Shown here in pieces: positions 1 to 8,636 of a stretch of DNA of 64,000 nt; positions within the stretch are counted from its first letter, which is position 1, and each line of letters begins with the position of its first letter. Source of the stretch: Blautia sp. Its GTDB lineage: Bacteria; Bacillota; Clostridia; Lachnospirales; Lachnospiraceae. The stretch spans positions 1-64,000 of the forward strand of contig JALEJS010000040.1 of assembly GCA_022769545.1 (NCBI GenBank), read 5' to 3'. The translations under genes were made by a program, and so were the position numbers. The notes below the pieces were generated by a model. The model was given only the letters and a program-made list of their open reading frames with translations. It did not search any database and was not told the origin of the DNA.

Positions 1-849
1 GTAGGTCTCCAGCACCTCATAAGCCTTCTGTCCTTCCTCGGTGGCAAGGGAACCAAGCACCTTGTCAAGCAGTGCCTCTGCCATGTAGTAGGTGTAGCCG
101 TCGATAGCCTTTACCTTACAGTAGGTCTCATCCGGATTTACGCAGAGTGCCACGTTGCTGGGCAGTGTCCAGGGTGTGGTTGTCCATGCCAAAAAGTATG
201 CGTCCTCGCCTACCACCTTGAATCTTACAACTGCGGAGCGTTCCTTGACAGTCTTATAGCCCTGTGCCACTTCCTGTGAAGAAAGCGGGGTTCCGCAGCG
301 CGGGCAATAGGGAACGATCTTGAAGCCCTTGTATAACAGCTTTTTGTCCCAGATCTCTTTTAATGCCCACCACTCAGACTCGATAAAATTGTCATCATAG
401 GTCACGTAGGGATCATCCATGTCTGCCCAGAAGCCAACAGTACCGGAGAAGTCCTCCCACATGCCCTTATATTTCCATACAGATTCCTTACATTTTTTGA
501 TGAAAGGCTCCATTCCGTACTCTTCGATCTGCTCTTTTCCGTTTAAGCCCAGCAGCTTTTCTACTTCCAGCTCCACCGGAAGCCCGTGGGTATCCCAGCC
601 TGCCTTACGGGGCACATAATAGCCCTTCATGGTGCGGTACCGAGGAATCATATCCTTGATGACACGGGTCAGCACGTGACCGATATGGGGTTTGCCGTTT
701 GCCGTAGGCGGTCCGTCATAGAAGGTATACGTGGGTCCCTCTTTACGGCTGTCCATACTTTTTTCAAAGATATGGTTTTCTTTCCAGAACTGTTCGATTT
801 TCTTTTCACGATCCACAAAATTCAGGTTCGTATCAACTTTCTGGTACAT
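1..849 (-). CDS. ileS: Isoleucyl-tRNA synthetase, N-terminal part (cut by window edge)
   Basis: This is the first 283 codons of a class I aminoacyl-tRNA synthetase that charges tRNA-Ile with isoleucine in the cytoplasm. The translation starts [11 protein letters not shown] and carries the class I HIGH signature as PHIGH near residue 57, preceded by [12 protein letters not shown], which is typical of IleRS. Further on are [10 protein letters not shown] and the zinc-like CPRCGTPL segment, then [12 protein letters not shown] of the start of the editing domain. The reading frame is open to base 1, so the KMSKS half lies outside. The ATG at 849 follows a GGAGG ribosome site. An isoleucine T-box leader precedes it, which independently supports the identity. 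Confidence 0.97.
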   Translation of the reverse strand, partial: MYQKVDTNLNFVDREKKIEQFWKENHIFEKSMDSRKEGPTYTFYDGPPTANGKPHIGHVLTRVIKDMIPRYRTMKGYYVPRKAGWDTHGLPVELEVEKLLGLNGKEQIEEYGMEPFIKKCKESVWKYKGMWEDFSGTVGFWADMDDPYVTYDDNFIESEWWALKEIWDKKLLYKGFKIVPYCPRCGTPLSSQEVAQGYKTVKERSAVVRFKVVGEDAYFLAWTTTPWTLPSNVALCVNPDETYCKVKAIDGYTYYMAEALLDKVLGSLATEEGQKAYEVLETY

Positions 850-895
850 GTTTTAACCTCCTTACAAATTTAAGTAAAAATATTTCCCTTACAAC

Positions 896-924
896 AAAAA
901 AATCCCCGTCCCGTAAAAGGACGA
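896..924 (-). terminator. T-box intrinsic terminator
   Basis: On the minus strand CGTCC pairs with GGACG around a short loop and is followed by a run of seven T (902-896). It lies between the T-box core and the ileS start, where the family has its regulated terminator. The competing antiterminator would pair the T-box core with the 5' arm. Confidence 0.85.
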
Positions 925-1140
925 AGACCTGCTGTGTTCGCTATACCACCTGTTACATCGTACGGGCAAATGCCGATACAAGTTCCCTGTAACGGAGGAA
1001 AGCCGTCAGTCCCTACCTGTCACCGGACAAGGAACGCTCAGAACTGAAACTCCGGAGTGATTTTCCGCTGCATTTACTTGTACCGGGCTTCCACCTGCCC
1101 CGGCTCTCTGCACCTTTCGACACAGCATACTCTCTCCATC
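896..1140 (-). promoter_or_regulatory. T-box leader of ileS with isoleucine (ATC) specifier
   Basis: This is an untranslated leader that senses uncharged tRNA-Ile. Read on the minus strand, it has a specifier-loop-like segment in which GAAA-ATC-ACTCC places an ATC isoleucine codon at 1061-1059. The T-box core reads AGGTGGTATAGCG at 951-939, followed by the terminator hairpin. It accounts for most of the 489-base gap between ileS and the next gene. The specifier assignment is by eye and matches the downstream gene. Confidence 0.9.
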
Positions 1141-1172
1141 ATCGTTTTTTCATTTTCTCTTTATGCTGCTAT

Positions 1173-1202
1173 ATTATAAATGCAGGAATTTCCATATGTC
1201 AA
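1173..1202 (-). promoter_or_regulatory. Sigma-A promoter of ileS leader
   Basis: On the minus strand there is TTGACA (1202-1197), an 18-base spacer and TATAAT (1178-1173). It would start transcription near 1166, just upstream of the T-box leader. Confidence 0.8.
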
Positions 1203-1232
1203 GCTTTTTATGGAAATTTCATACCGTCAGTG

Positions 1233-1261
1233 TAGACTTTGTGCCGTAAAACGGCTATAAT
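1233..1261 (+). promoter_or_regulatory. Promoter of the D-Ala-D-Ala carboxypeptidase gene
   Basis: TAGACT (1233-1238), a 17-base spacer and TATAAT (1256-1261) form a sigma-A-like promoter. It is 78 bases upstream of the start codon and divergent from the ileS promoter. Confidence 0.7.
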
Positions 1262-1268
1262 AACGTAA

Positions 1269-1301
1269 TGAATCACCCACGCTTGCAGACACGGTGATTC
1301 A
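1269..1301. repeat. 9-bp inverted repeat downstream of the promoter
   Basis: TGAATCACC (1269-1277) and GGTGATTCA (1293-1301) are perfect inverted arms with 15 bases between them. The repeat begins at the likely transcription start and could be an operator or a 5'-UTR hairpin. No T-run follows, so it is not a terminator. Confidence 0.6.
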
Positions 1302-1338
1302 GGAGAGTATATTCCAATTTTACGAAGGGTAATCAAAC

Positions 1339-2799
1339 ATGAACAGATTCAGAAAAACAGTTAAGACCGCCGTAAGCGGCATTTTGTGTCTCAGCCTGCT
1401 GTTTTCACAGACAGGCGTTTGTCTCGCTTCCCAGGAGGATGCGGGAAGTCCTCCGGCCATGGTCTACTATGACGAATGGGGCGACATCGGTTACTTTGAT
1501 GACTATCTGAACCAGTACGTTTACTACGATGAGAATTTCCATCCGGACGGCGCAGAACCGGTTCCGTATGGTTCTGATCCGGCTTCCGGCAGCGATTCGT
1601 CCTACAGCAGTGATTCCTCTTACAGCAGTGATTCTTCCTACAGCAGCGATTCTTCCGGATCTGCCGCAGCCACTCCCACTCCGGATCCGCATATGCCGGC
1701 TTATTACGAACCGGTTTCCACGGATTCAGTTGAGGGCTGGCCTGCAGGTCCCGCCATTGAAGGAGGTGCCGCCATTGCCATGGACGCCTCCACCGGGGCG
1801 ATCCTCTATTCTAAAAATGCAGATACCAGGATGTATCCTGCCAGCATCACAAAGATCATGACCGCACTGCTCGCCTGCGAAAACCTCCATCCTGAGGATA
1901 CCTATGCCATCTCCGAATCAGCGGCGTACGGAATCGAGCCGGGAAGTTCCAGCATCTATGCAGATACCGGAGAGATATTTACCGTAGAGCAGGAGCTGAT
2001 GGCACTCATGCTGGAGTCGGCAAACGAGATTGCTCTGGCACTGGCAGAACAGACCGCCGGATCCGTAAAAAAATTTGTGGAAATGATGAACGAACGGGCA
2101 AGGCAGCTTGGCTGTACCGGCACACATTTCAATAATCCCAACGGTCTGCCGGATGAAAGCCACTATACGACGGCCAGCGATATGGCAAAAATTGCGAAGG
2201 CTGCATGGAACAACCGCACCTTCCGCAAATATGCCACCACTGACACTTACGAGATCCCTCCCACCAACGTGATGCAGGAGACCCGGTACCTGCGGAATCA
2301 TCACGGCATGATGTCCGGACATGATCACGCCTACGAGGGCGTCCTCGGCGGCAAAACCGGCTATACCGTAGCTGCCGGCAACACGCTGGTCACTTACGCC
2401 ACAGACGGAAAGCTCGGCATCATCACCGTCGTGCTGAACTCCATAAACGGTGCCTACCCCGATACAGCTTCCCTTCTGGATTACAGTTTCCGGAATTTTG
2501 AGCGGATCAGTCTGAAATACAAGAAAAATCCTGTTCCAAAGAAATTTCTTCCCTGTGAACGGTTCATACTGCGAAACTGCGGAAACACCTACCCGTTTTA
2601 CGCCACCCGCAAATACTATGCCACAGTTCCTGTCGGCACCACGTTTGACAGCCTGACAAAAGAGTCCTCCGTCACCAGGCTGTGCACCGGTCCGTACATC
2701 AAGGAGGACACCTACTATTTCAACGGCTATTATGTCGGCTACGGAGTCCAAAAAGAAAGGGAGATCCTTTCAGACCTCCTTTTGATTCCGTCTCTTTAA
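1339..2799 (+). CDS. Secreted serine-type D-Ala-D-Ala carboxypeptidase (peptidase S11)
   Basis: A penicillin-binding DacF/DacA-type enzyme of 486 residues that trims the terminal D-Ala of peptidoglycan stem peptides outside the membrane. It has an N-terminal signal peptide (hydrophobic stretch about residues 12-31), then a low-complexity linker (about 86-115) built of repeated SYSSDS units and a proline/threonine segment. The S11 catalytic motifs follow: SxxK as S169-ITK172, SxN as S227-A-N229, and KTG at 339-341. The C-terminal about 100 residues fit the usual PBP5-type C domain. No C-terminal amphipathic anchor is obvious. Its 3' end overlaps the convergent exonuclease gene by 30 bases. Confidence 0.93.
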   Translation: MNRFRKTVKTAVSGILCLSLLFSQTGVCLASQEDAGSPPAMVYYDEWGDIGYFDDYLNQYVYYDENFHPDGAEPVPYGSDPASGSDSSYSSDSSYSSDSSYSSDSSGSAAATPTPDPHMPAYYEPVSTDSVEGWPAGPAIEGGAAIAMDASTGAILYSKNADTRMYPASITKIMTALLACENLHPEDTYAISESAAYGIEPGSSSIYADTGEIFTVEQELMALMLESANEIALALAEQTAGSVKKFVEMMNERARQLGCTGTHFNNPNGLPDESHYTTASDMAKIAKAAWNNRTFRKYATTDTYEIPPTNVMQETRYLRNHHGMMSGHDHAYEGVLGGKTGYTVAAGNTLVTYATDGKLGIITVVLNSINGAYPDTASLLDYSFRNFERISLKYKKNPVPKKFLPCERFILRNCGNTYPFYATRKYYATVPVGTTFDSLTKESSVTRLCTGPYIKEDTYYFNGYYVGYGVQKEREILSDLLLIPSL

Positions 2800-3729
2800 C
2801 TGCCTTTTGAGGCGGAGGCTTTCCCGTTTTCCACGGATTTCCTCCGCCTCTTCTTCACTGATCAGTTTCAGTGTCTTAACCGCATACACTTTGTCCTCAT
2901 CGTTTTTCCGGACACGGATTTTCCCTTTTATCAGTCCATGCTCCTCACAAAGAGATACGCTGTAAAAATTTTTTGTATTATTGGTAAACCAGCGGATTTT
3001 CCGCTTTGCCGCCTTCTGGCATACCGGACATCTGGTGCTGGTCACCTCCCGGTCCTTCATGACTTTTTCCCGCGCCGAAAACTCTCTGGACACGTATTTG
3101 TCGTATGTGGGATATTTCAGATGCAGCTCTTCCTTTCTCGATTTCGGATTCTGATACACATCTACCGAGGAATTCGGAAACACCCAGGAATCCTCTATCG
3201 TCTTCAGGACCTCTGCCGTATAAAAGGCATCTGCCAGCGCCCGGTGAAACCCGTATTTTTTCTCTATTTCCAGCTGATCGATGGCATATTCCAGCGACCG
3301 CCGGTTCCGCCTCTCCTCATACCGGATCGCGTACAGTTTCTGCACATCATAATAGATCACAGGCCCCGGGAGCATCTGCAGAACCCCGTAATATTTCATA
3401 TTTCTCTGCAGCTCTGTCAGATCCTGATTTCCCCAGGTAAAAAAACAGAAGTCCTCTCCGCACCACTCCAGAAATTCATTCACTGCCTGTTCAAACGGCT
3501 CTCCGTTTTTCAGATCCTTGTAATCCACATGAATGACCTCATGGATGCTGTTATGAATCCACTTGTACACCTGCGGACGGATCAGTTTCTGAAAGCGGTC
3601 CACAAACTCTCTCTTCTGATTCAGTTTTACCGCACCGATTTCTATAATTTCAAAGGGCAGGCGCTGATTTGAATATTTCTTGCCTGCAGGACTCTGATTC
3701 CATTCCAGATCAAAGATAATATAATCCAT
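2770..3729 (-). CDS. DEDDh-family 3'-5' exonuclease (KapD/DnaQ-like)
   Basis: A 319-residue protein whose N-terminal half is an exonuclease domain. The ExoI motif is IIFDLEWN (D7, E9), and the ExoIII motif HRALADAFYTAEVL carries the general-base histidine and last aspartate of DEDDh nucleases. The family degrades single-stranded nucleic acid from the 3' end with two metal ions. It includes the sporulation-associated KapD group, so the exact substrate is open. The C-terminal third has CPVCQ and a later Cys-His pair that may bind zinc, then a basic tail rich in Lys and Arg. The ATG is preceded by AAGGAAAG and has its own promoter. Confidence 0.85.
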   Translation of the reverse strand: MDYIIFDLEWNQSPAGKKYSNQRLPFEIIEIGAVKLNQKREFVDRFQKLIRPQVYKWIHNSIHEVIHVDYKDLKNGEPFEQAVNEFLEWCGEDFCFFTWGNQDLTELQRNMKYYGVLQMLPGPVIYYDVQKLYAIRYEERRNRRSLEYAIDQLEIEKKYGFHRALADAFYTAEVLKTIEDSWVFPNSSVDVYQNPKSRKEELHLKYPTYDKYVSREFSAREKVMKDREVTSTRCPVCQKAAKRKIRWFTNNTKNFYSVSLCEEHGLIKGKIRVRKNDEDKVYAVKTLKLISEEEAEEIRGKRESLRLKRQLKRRNQKEV

Positions 3730-3762
3730 TCTCTTTCCTTCTCACGTCTCATCTTTTCATCC

Positions 3763-3791
3763 AGTATAACAGACGGAAAAAGTCCTGTAAA
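3763..3791 (-). promoter_or_regulatory. Promoter of the exonuclease gene
   Basis: On the minus strand TTTACA (3791-3786), a 17-base spacer and TATACT (3768-3763) lie just upstream of the start codon at 3729. The promoter falls between the stop of the previous operon and the exonuclease gene, so the latter is likely transcribed separately as well. Confidence 0.7.
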
Positions 3792-3796
3792 GCACC

Positions 3797-6409
3797 CTAA
3801 CAGCAGCCGCAGATCACCTCCTGGTTCAGGGCATCCATGCATAGTGTCAGATCCAGCCCCGTGGTATCATACACCTTCATGACCGACCGCACGGACTCGT
3901 CCAGCAGCTCCTGACAGATCTCTCTTCCTTTTTTCAGGAATTCCGGACGATAGCAGACCGTCTCCGCCTTTTCCATGCAGGCAATGTAGAGAATATCCGC
4001 CTCCACCAGATCCTGAAACATATGGCTTCCGAAAGAGAGCTCCGGCATATAGCCGGCCTTACTGTATGCCACCTCCATGACAGCACTGAAATGGCTGAGC
4101 TCTGCATAGGCCGCAGGCACACCCAGCTCCGGCGAGGACGTTCCGATCCGTCCCGGCGCGATCAGCAGCATTTTTTTCCCCCGGTTTTCAAAATACCGGT
4201 TGATACTGCCGATGGCTCTCGCAATATTGGTCTTCTGTGCGTACGGAAAGCTGTAATACGCGTGAGGATCCACATAGACAACCACATCTATTTTCTGTTT
4301 CCGGGATGCTCCCATCACATTCTTTACAATATGAAACAGTGTATCCTCCTCCTTGCATACCGGGATCTGCACTGCAGCATGCTCCCCGGTCTGCAGAGGA
4401 CGGCACTGAAGAAGATTTACCTGAAATTCACCGGTCTCCGAAATATTCACCGTATATTCGATGTCCACAGCCTTTCCGTAATGCTTCTGAAGTGCAGTCA
4501 GCATCTCCTGCATACAGTCCGTGAACTCCCCGTTCTGAATCAGATGACCGCAGTCCGTGAACAGAATGTCCCTGTACACACCTCTGTCCCGAAACATTCT
4601 CTCGGTGTCCCAGTCATGTGAAAACATGTATTTTCGCTGCCACTGCGGAATCAGCGGCACCAGCTCTTCCACCGGCAGATTTTCCAGGCAGTTTTTCTCC
4701 AGGTTCAGTACATCCATCCGGTGCTGGGAAAACCGATGATGGTCGGACACGGAAGCAAAGGTCGTCAGATCCGGTCGGTCCAGATTCACCAGCCTCGGAT
4801 AATCTCCCGGCGTACGGTCCACTGCTCTGGTTCCCAGTCCCACCACCAGCCGGAGCATTCCTGCCTTTGGATCAAGCTCCTTACTCCAGGGATAGCTGTT
4901 GTAGGAATATCCCACACCTGCTGCCATAGGAAAATAATACTGTTCCCATCTGGAGCCGGACACTCTCTGCACCAGCAGAGCCATCTGCTCATCCTTCTTC
5001 AGAAGCCCCCGCACCTTCCGGTACTCCAGTGCCGAAGGAGACATGGTACTGGCATACACGGTTCTCACCGCATCCTGAAAAAATTCCATCCGCTCTTCCA
5101 TGGTTCCCGCATTGATACAGAAGACCGAATCATACTTTCCGGCAAACGCATTGCCGAAGCCGTCCTCCAGAAAGCTGCTGGAACGCACGATCATCGGACT
5201 GGTTCCGAAATAATCCAGAAGCCGCTTAAACTGCCGGCGGATATTTCCCGGAAAAACACCAGTCAGCAGCTTGTCTCTCAGCCGGTTTGCCGCCTCCCGG
5301 TCTTCCGGGTGGCGTTTCTGATACATCCACAGACGCCAGCAGTCGTTGTGAATAATGTAGGTATAATAAATATCAGAAGCAATATAATAGGAATCGTGAG
5401 GCTCCAGATGTTTTTCTGCCAGCGGACAGAATTCCCGGACAATTTTCCGGGCCAGCAGCATACCGCAGGCTTTTCCTCCGATCATTCCGGATCCCACCAT
5501 ACGCTCCTTCACCGTCATGTAATCTCTGACCGTAAAGTAACGCCGGATCAGTCCGCGGATCTTTTTGTCCCTGGTCATCATCATACCGCATAGTTTGTCC
5601 AGATCCTTCTCCTCCAGCTTTCCCTCCGCCAGCTTCAGCCGCATCTGCAGAAAGAAATCTTCCCAGGAATCCTGCATCTGCTCTCCGGATCCCGCCTCGT
5701 CCAGAACCGTATAATAACGGCTGAGTGAGGTGGAATACGTCATCGGGTGAAAGCTCTCATCCAGATCAATTCTGTGCGTGAGGAACATTTCTCCGTGATA
5801 GCGGTTTTCCACCTTCAGCGGAGTGAGATAGTAACTGATTCCGGAAAAAAATACGTCCAGAAAAATCTGGGCGCTTTCCCGGATCCGCGATACCGAATCA
5901 TAAGAGTGTATTCCCCTCATAAGGGGATAAAACGCCACGGAATTCCACTCTCTGATAAAAGGGCAGGTCACCCGCATAAAATTATCCATCATAAGATCCG
6001 AATACCAGGCCTCCTGCAGCTGTGACAGACAGTCAAACAGAAAGACCGTCCCTTCCCCTGCCGCCTCGATGATTTCATGGACAGCAAGCGTAAACAGCTC
6101 AAAGCCCATTCGCGGGTCCACCTGGCGGATCGTGATTCCTTCTGTGCGATCGGTCAGCGGTTCCTGGCTGCCGAAACGCAGATATATTATTTTTTTTCCT
6201 TCGCGAAGCTGTTCCTGTAAAAAAACGTCCGAAAAAAAGCGAAAATGCTGCAATTGTGTTACACGAAATACAACATTTTCGCCCGCTCTGATAAAATCCA
6301 GTTTTTTATCAAGGCCTGTCATTCCGGACCTGATCAGGTCCGCCCCGGCGTACCTGTCGCAGGATACACTACGCGAAGTACCTTTCTCCGAGATAACATC
6401 ATTTTTCAT
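3797..6409 (-). CDS. PEP/pyruvate-binding (PPDK/PpsA N-domain) protein with KaiC-like N-terminal domain
   Basis: An 870-residue protein. Residues about 20-210 resemble a RecA/KaiC fold: SGMTGLDKKLDFIRAGENV stands where a Walker A loop would be but lacks GxxGxGKT, and TVFLFDCL looks like a Walker B strand. From about 310, GGKACGMLLA and then SSSFLEDGFGNAFAGKYDS (about 415) are the ATP-grasp signatures of PEP synthase and pyruvate phosphate dikinase, ending near 670 with LLQCRPL. The C-terminal part has GRIGTSSPELGVPAAY and FGSHMFQDLVEA, seen in stand-alone PEP/pyruvate-binding proteins. The phosphohistidine swivel and PEP barrel domains are absent, so it is not a complete dikinase and its substrate is unknown. 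I prefer ATG 6409 (GAGG six bases upstream) to the TTG at 6421. It follows the glycerate kinase gene by 8 bases. Confidence 0.8.
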   Translation of the reverse strand: MKNDVISEKGTSRSVSCDRYAGADLIRSGMTGLDKKLDFIRAGENVVFRVTQLQHFRFFSDVFLQEQLREGKKIIYLRFGSQEPLTDRTEGITIRQVDPRMGFELFTLAVHEIIEAAGEGTVFLFDCLSQLQEAWYSDLMMDNFMRVTCPFIREWNSVAFYPLMRGIHSYDSVSRIRESAQIFLDVFFSGISYYLTPLKVENRYHGEMFLTHRIDLDESFHPMTYSTSLSRYYTVLDEAGSGEQMQDSWEDFFLQMRLKLAEGKLEEKDLDKLCGMMMTRDKKIRGLIRRYFTVRDYMTVKERMVGSGMIGGKACGMLLARKIVREFCPLAEKHLEPHDSYYIASDIYYTYIIHNDCWRLWMYQKRHPEDREAANRLRDKLLTGVFPGNIRRQFKRLLDYFGTSPMIVRSSSFLEDGFGNAFAGKYDSVFCINAGTMEERMEFFQDAVRTVYASTMSPSALEYRKVRGLLKKDEQMALLVQRVSGSRWEQYYFPMAAGVGYSYNSYPWSKELDPKAGMLRLVVGLGTRAVDRTPGDYPRLVNLDRPDLTTFASVSDHHRFSQHRMDVLNLEKNCLENLPVEELVPLIPQWQRKYMFSHDWDTERMFRDRGVYRDILFTDCGHLIQNGEFTDCMQEMLTALQKHYGKAVDIEYTVNISETGEFQVNLLQCRPLQTGEHAAVQIPVCKEEDTLFHIVKNVMGASRKQKIDVVVYVDPHAYYSFPYAQKTNIARAIGSINRYFENRGKKMLLIAPGRIGTSSPELGVPAAYAELSHFSAVMEVAYSKAGYMPELSFGSHMFQDLVEADILYIACMEKAETVCYRPEFLKKGREICQELLDESVRSVMKVYDTTGLDLTLCMDALNQEVICGCC

Positions 6410-6417
6410 ATATAGCC

Positions 6418-7650
6418 TCAATCCAGCAGCGCCACTGCCACATCGTTTACATTGGTTCCCGTCGGACCTGTCACGATCAGTCCATCCGACGCTTTCAGCG
6501 CTGTGTATGCATCATTGTTCTGCAAAACCGAAAATACATCCAGCTGCTTTTCTCTGAGCGCCTCCATCGTCTCACCGTCCACATAGCCTCCGGCTGCATC
6601 CGTAGGGCCATCGGTACCGTCACTGCCCACCGAAAATACACAGGCATTCCGGATTCCGGCAATGCCAGGTGCTGCCGCCAGCGCAAGTTCCTGATTCCGT
6701 CCGCCCTTTCCCTTTCCGGTAAGGTGGACTACCGTCTCTCCGCCTGCGATATAGCACAGCCTGCGGCCTTCTTTTGCATGCGTACGCAGAACGCTTGCCA
6801 GCATACTGCCCGCCTCTCTCGCCTCACAGCACAGCTCATCGGTAAGAAGAACCGGTTCATATCCCAGTCCGGACGCAGCTTTCATCGCCGCCTCACAGAG
6901 CTCACGTACACTTCCCGTAATCCGTGTGGTAACATTGGTAAGACACTTCGGTGTCTCCTGCTTCAGAAGCTCCTGTGCCCGCTTTGACAGCTTCAGATCA
7001 TACTTTTTCAGAATATCCTCTGCCTGTGCACAGGTGGAAGAGTCCGGATAAGCCGGTCCCGATGCGATCATATCCAGCGGATCTCCCAGGATATCACTGA
7101 GCACAATGGCATAAACCTGTGCCGGCATGCACGCCTGGGCAAACCGTCCTCCTTTGACTGCAGAAAGACGCTTACGAATGGTATTCATCTCCACAATATC
7201 CGCCCCGCAGGCGAGAAGCTGTCTGGTAATATCCTGCAGCTCTTCTCCCGGGATCAGCGGATCCTCAAACAGTGCACTTCCGCCTCCGGAAAGCAGGAAT
7301 ATCACCGTATCCTGTTCCGCAAGTCCACGCACTTTTTCCAGTGCTTTTCTGGTTGCCGCAAAGCTGTTCTCATCAGGAACAGGATGACCGGCTTCCAGAC
7401 ATTCCACTCCGGGGATCTCCCCTTTTACATGTTCATATTTGGTAATGACAATTCCGTCATCCACATGTCCGAGGACACGCACTGCCGCAGCTGCCATCTG
7501 CCAGGCAGCCTTGCCGGCCGCCACCAGAACGGTGCGGCCGCCGGCCCCGTGATAATCCTTCAGCGCTTTTTCCACGGCATTGTCCGGCATCACTGCTGCC
7601 AGAGCCTCCCGGATGATCTGATCTGCTTTCTGTCTCAATAACTGATTCAT
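6418..7650 (-). CDS. Glycerate 2-kinase (MOFRL/DUF4147 type)
   Basis: A 410-residue enzyme of the glycerate kinase group that makes 2-phosphoglycerate from D-glycerate and ATP in the cytoplasm. N-terminal VAAGKAAWQMA and FLLSGGGSALFEDP, the NTIRKRLSAVKGGRFA lysine-rich segment, VLSDILGDPLD, and the C-terminal GGRNQELAL and SVGSDGTDGPTDAAGG motifs are all characteristic. Length is normal for the family. The gene starts one base after the stop of the hydroxyacid dehydrogenase gene, so the two are surely cotranscribed. The pairing supports the step hydroxypyruvate to glycerate to 2-phosphoglycerate, although related enzymes can act on tartronate-semialdehyde-derived glycerate. Confidence 0.9.
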   Translation of the reverse strand: MNQLLRQKADQIIREALAAVMPDNAVEKALKDYHGAGGRTVLVAAGKAAWQMAAAAVRVLGHVDDGIVITKYEHVKGEIPGVECLEAGHPVPDENSFAATRKALEKVRGLAEQDTVIFLLSGGGSALFEDPLIPGEELQDITRQLLACGADIVEMNTIRKRLSAVKGGRFAQACMPAQVYAIVLSDILGDPLDMIASGPAYPDSSTCAQAEDILKKYDLKLSKRAQELLKQETPKCLTNVTTRITGSVRELCEAAMKAASGLGYEPVLLTDELCCEAREAGSMLASVLRTHAKEGRRLCYIAGGETVVHLTGKGKGGRNQELALAAAPGIAGIRNACVFSVGSDGTDGPTDAAGGYVDGETMEALREKQLDVFSVLQNNDAYTALKASDGLIVTGPTGTNVNDVAVALLD

Positions 7651-7651
7651 C

Positions 7652-8617
7652 TTATTTATTCACCACGTTTGCAGGACTTCCGTCCACAAAGGATTTTACA
7701 TTGTCAACAGTGATATCCATAATTCTCTGTCTTGCTGCCTGTGCCGCCCAGGAAATGTGCGGGGTGATCAGGCAGTTTTTCGCTTTCAGAAGCGGGTTGT
7801 CACCCTTGATCGGCTCTGTGGATACAACGTCCAGACCAGCCGCATAAACCTTTCCGCTGTTCAGGGCATCTGCCAGATCCTGCTCTACCACAAGCTGTCC
7901 GCGGCTGTTGTTGATCAGAATCACGCCGTCCTTCATCTTTGCGATATTATCCTTGTTGATAATACCCTCTGTGGACGGGAACAGCGGGCAGTGAAGGAAG
8001 ATCACGTCAGACTGTGCAAGAAGTGTGTCCAGATCCACATATTCTGCCAGCTGTCTTCCAGCCTCAGACTCAAATGCGTCGAAGGCAAGAACCTTCATAT
8101 TCATCGCGTTCAGAATTTTCGCTGTGGACTGTCCGATTCTTCCAAGTCCGATGATACCGGCGGTTTTTCCGTACAGCTCGATCATCGGGAAGTCCCAGAA
8201 GCACCAGTCATCGTTGTTCTCCCAGCGTCCTTCCTTGACAGCCATATCATGGTGTGCAAAATGGGAGCAGATTTCCAGAAGAAGTCCCACTGCATACTGA
8301 CCCACGATCTGTGTTCCGTAGGTCGGAACATTCATTACCGGGATTCCTTTTTCCTTTGCATACTGGTAGTCAACCACATTGTAGCCGGTAGCCAGCACTG
8401 CGATTGCCTTAATATTGGGGCATGCATCCAGCGTCTCTTTTGTTATGGGTGTTTTGTTTGTGATCACCACATCTGCATCACCGATTTTTTCGCGGATCAC
8501 CGGTGCGTCCACATAGGAAACACGGTCATATACAGTCAGTTCTCCAAGTTTCGCAAGCTCATCCCAGGAAAGATCTCCGGGGTTCTCTGTGTATCCATCC
8601 AGAACTACAATCTTCAT
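7652..8617 (-). CDS. D-2-hydroxyacid dehydrogenase (hydroxypyruvate reductase-like)
   Basis: A 321-residue NAD(P)-dependent D-2-hydroxyacid dehydrogenase. The Rossmann motif GLGRIGQS lies near residue 150. Conserved NNSRGQLVVEQDL carries the substrate arginine, and TPHISWAA carries the catalytic histidine. Start choice: ATG 8617 (MKIVVLDGY) with AAAGGG upstream; the frame runs open further 5' into gdhA but without family similarity. Being sandwiched between gdhA and glycerate kinase makes hydroxypyruvate or glyoxylate the likely substrate; D-lactate cannot be excluded from sequence alone. Confidence 0.88.
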   Translation of the reverse strand: MKIVVLDGYTENPGDLSWDELAKLGELTVYDRVSYVDAPVIREKIGDADVVITNKTPITKETLDACPNIKAIAVLATGYNVVDYQYAKEKGIPVMNVPTYGTQIVGQYAVGLLLEICSHFAHHDMAVKEGRWENNDDWCFWDFPMIELYGKTAGIIGLGRIGQSTAKILNAMNMKVLAFDAFESEAGRQLAEYVDLDTLLAQSDVIFLHCPLFPSTEGIINKDNIAKMKDGVILINNSRGQLVVEQDLADALNSGKVYAAGLDVVSTEPIKGDNPLLKAKNCLITPHISWAAQAARQRIMDITVDNVKSFVDGSPANVVNK

Positions 8618-8636
8618 ACGTTTATCCCTTTCTTTT

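Noticed and set aside
1585-1660. Short repeats that could be read as a CRISPR-like array
   Set aside because: They are in-frame Ser/Tyr/Asp codon repeats without unique spacers or cas genes nearby.
2770-2799. 30-base overlap of the convergent carboxypeptidase and exonuclease ends as a possible frameshift
   Set aside because: Both C-termini are plausible, and such overlaps between convergent genes are common.
6410-6421. TTG start for the PEP-binding protein at 6421
   Set aside because: The ATG at 6409 has GAGG six bases upstream, and the TTG overlaps the glycerate kinase stop without a site of its own.
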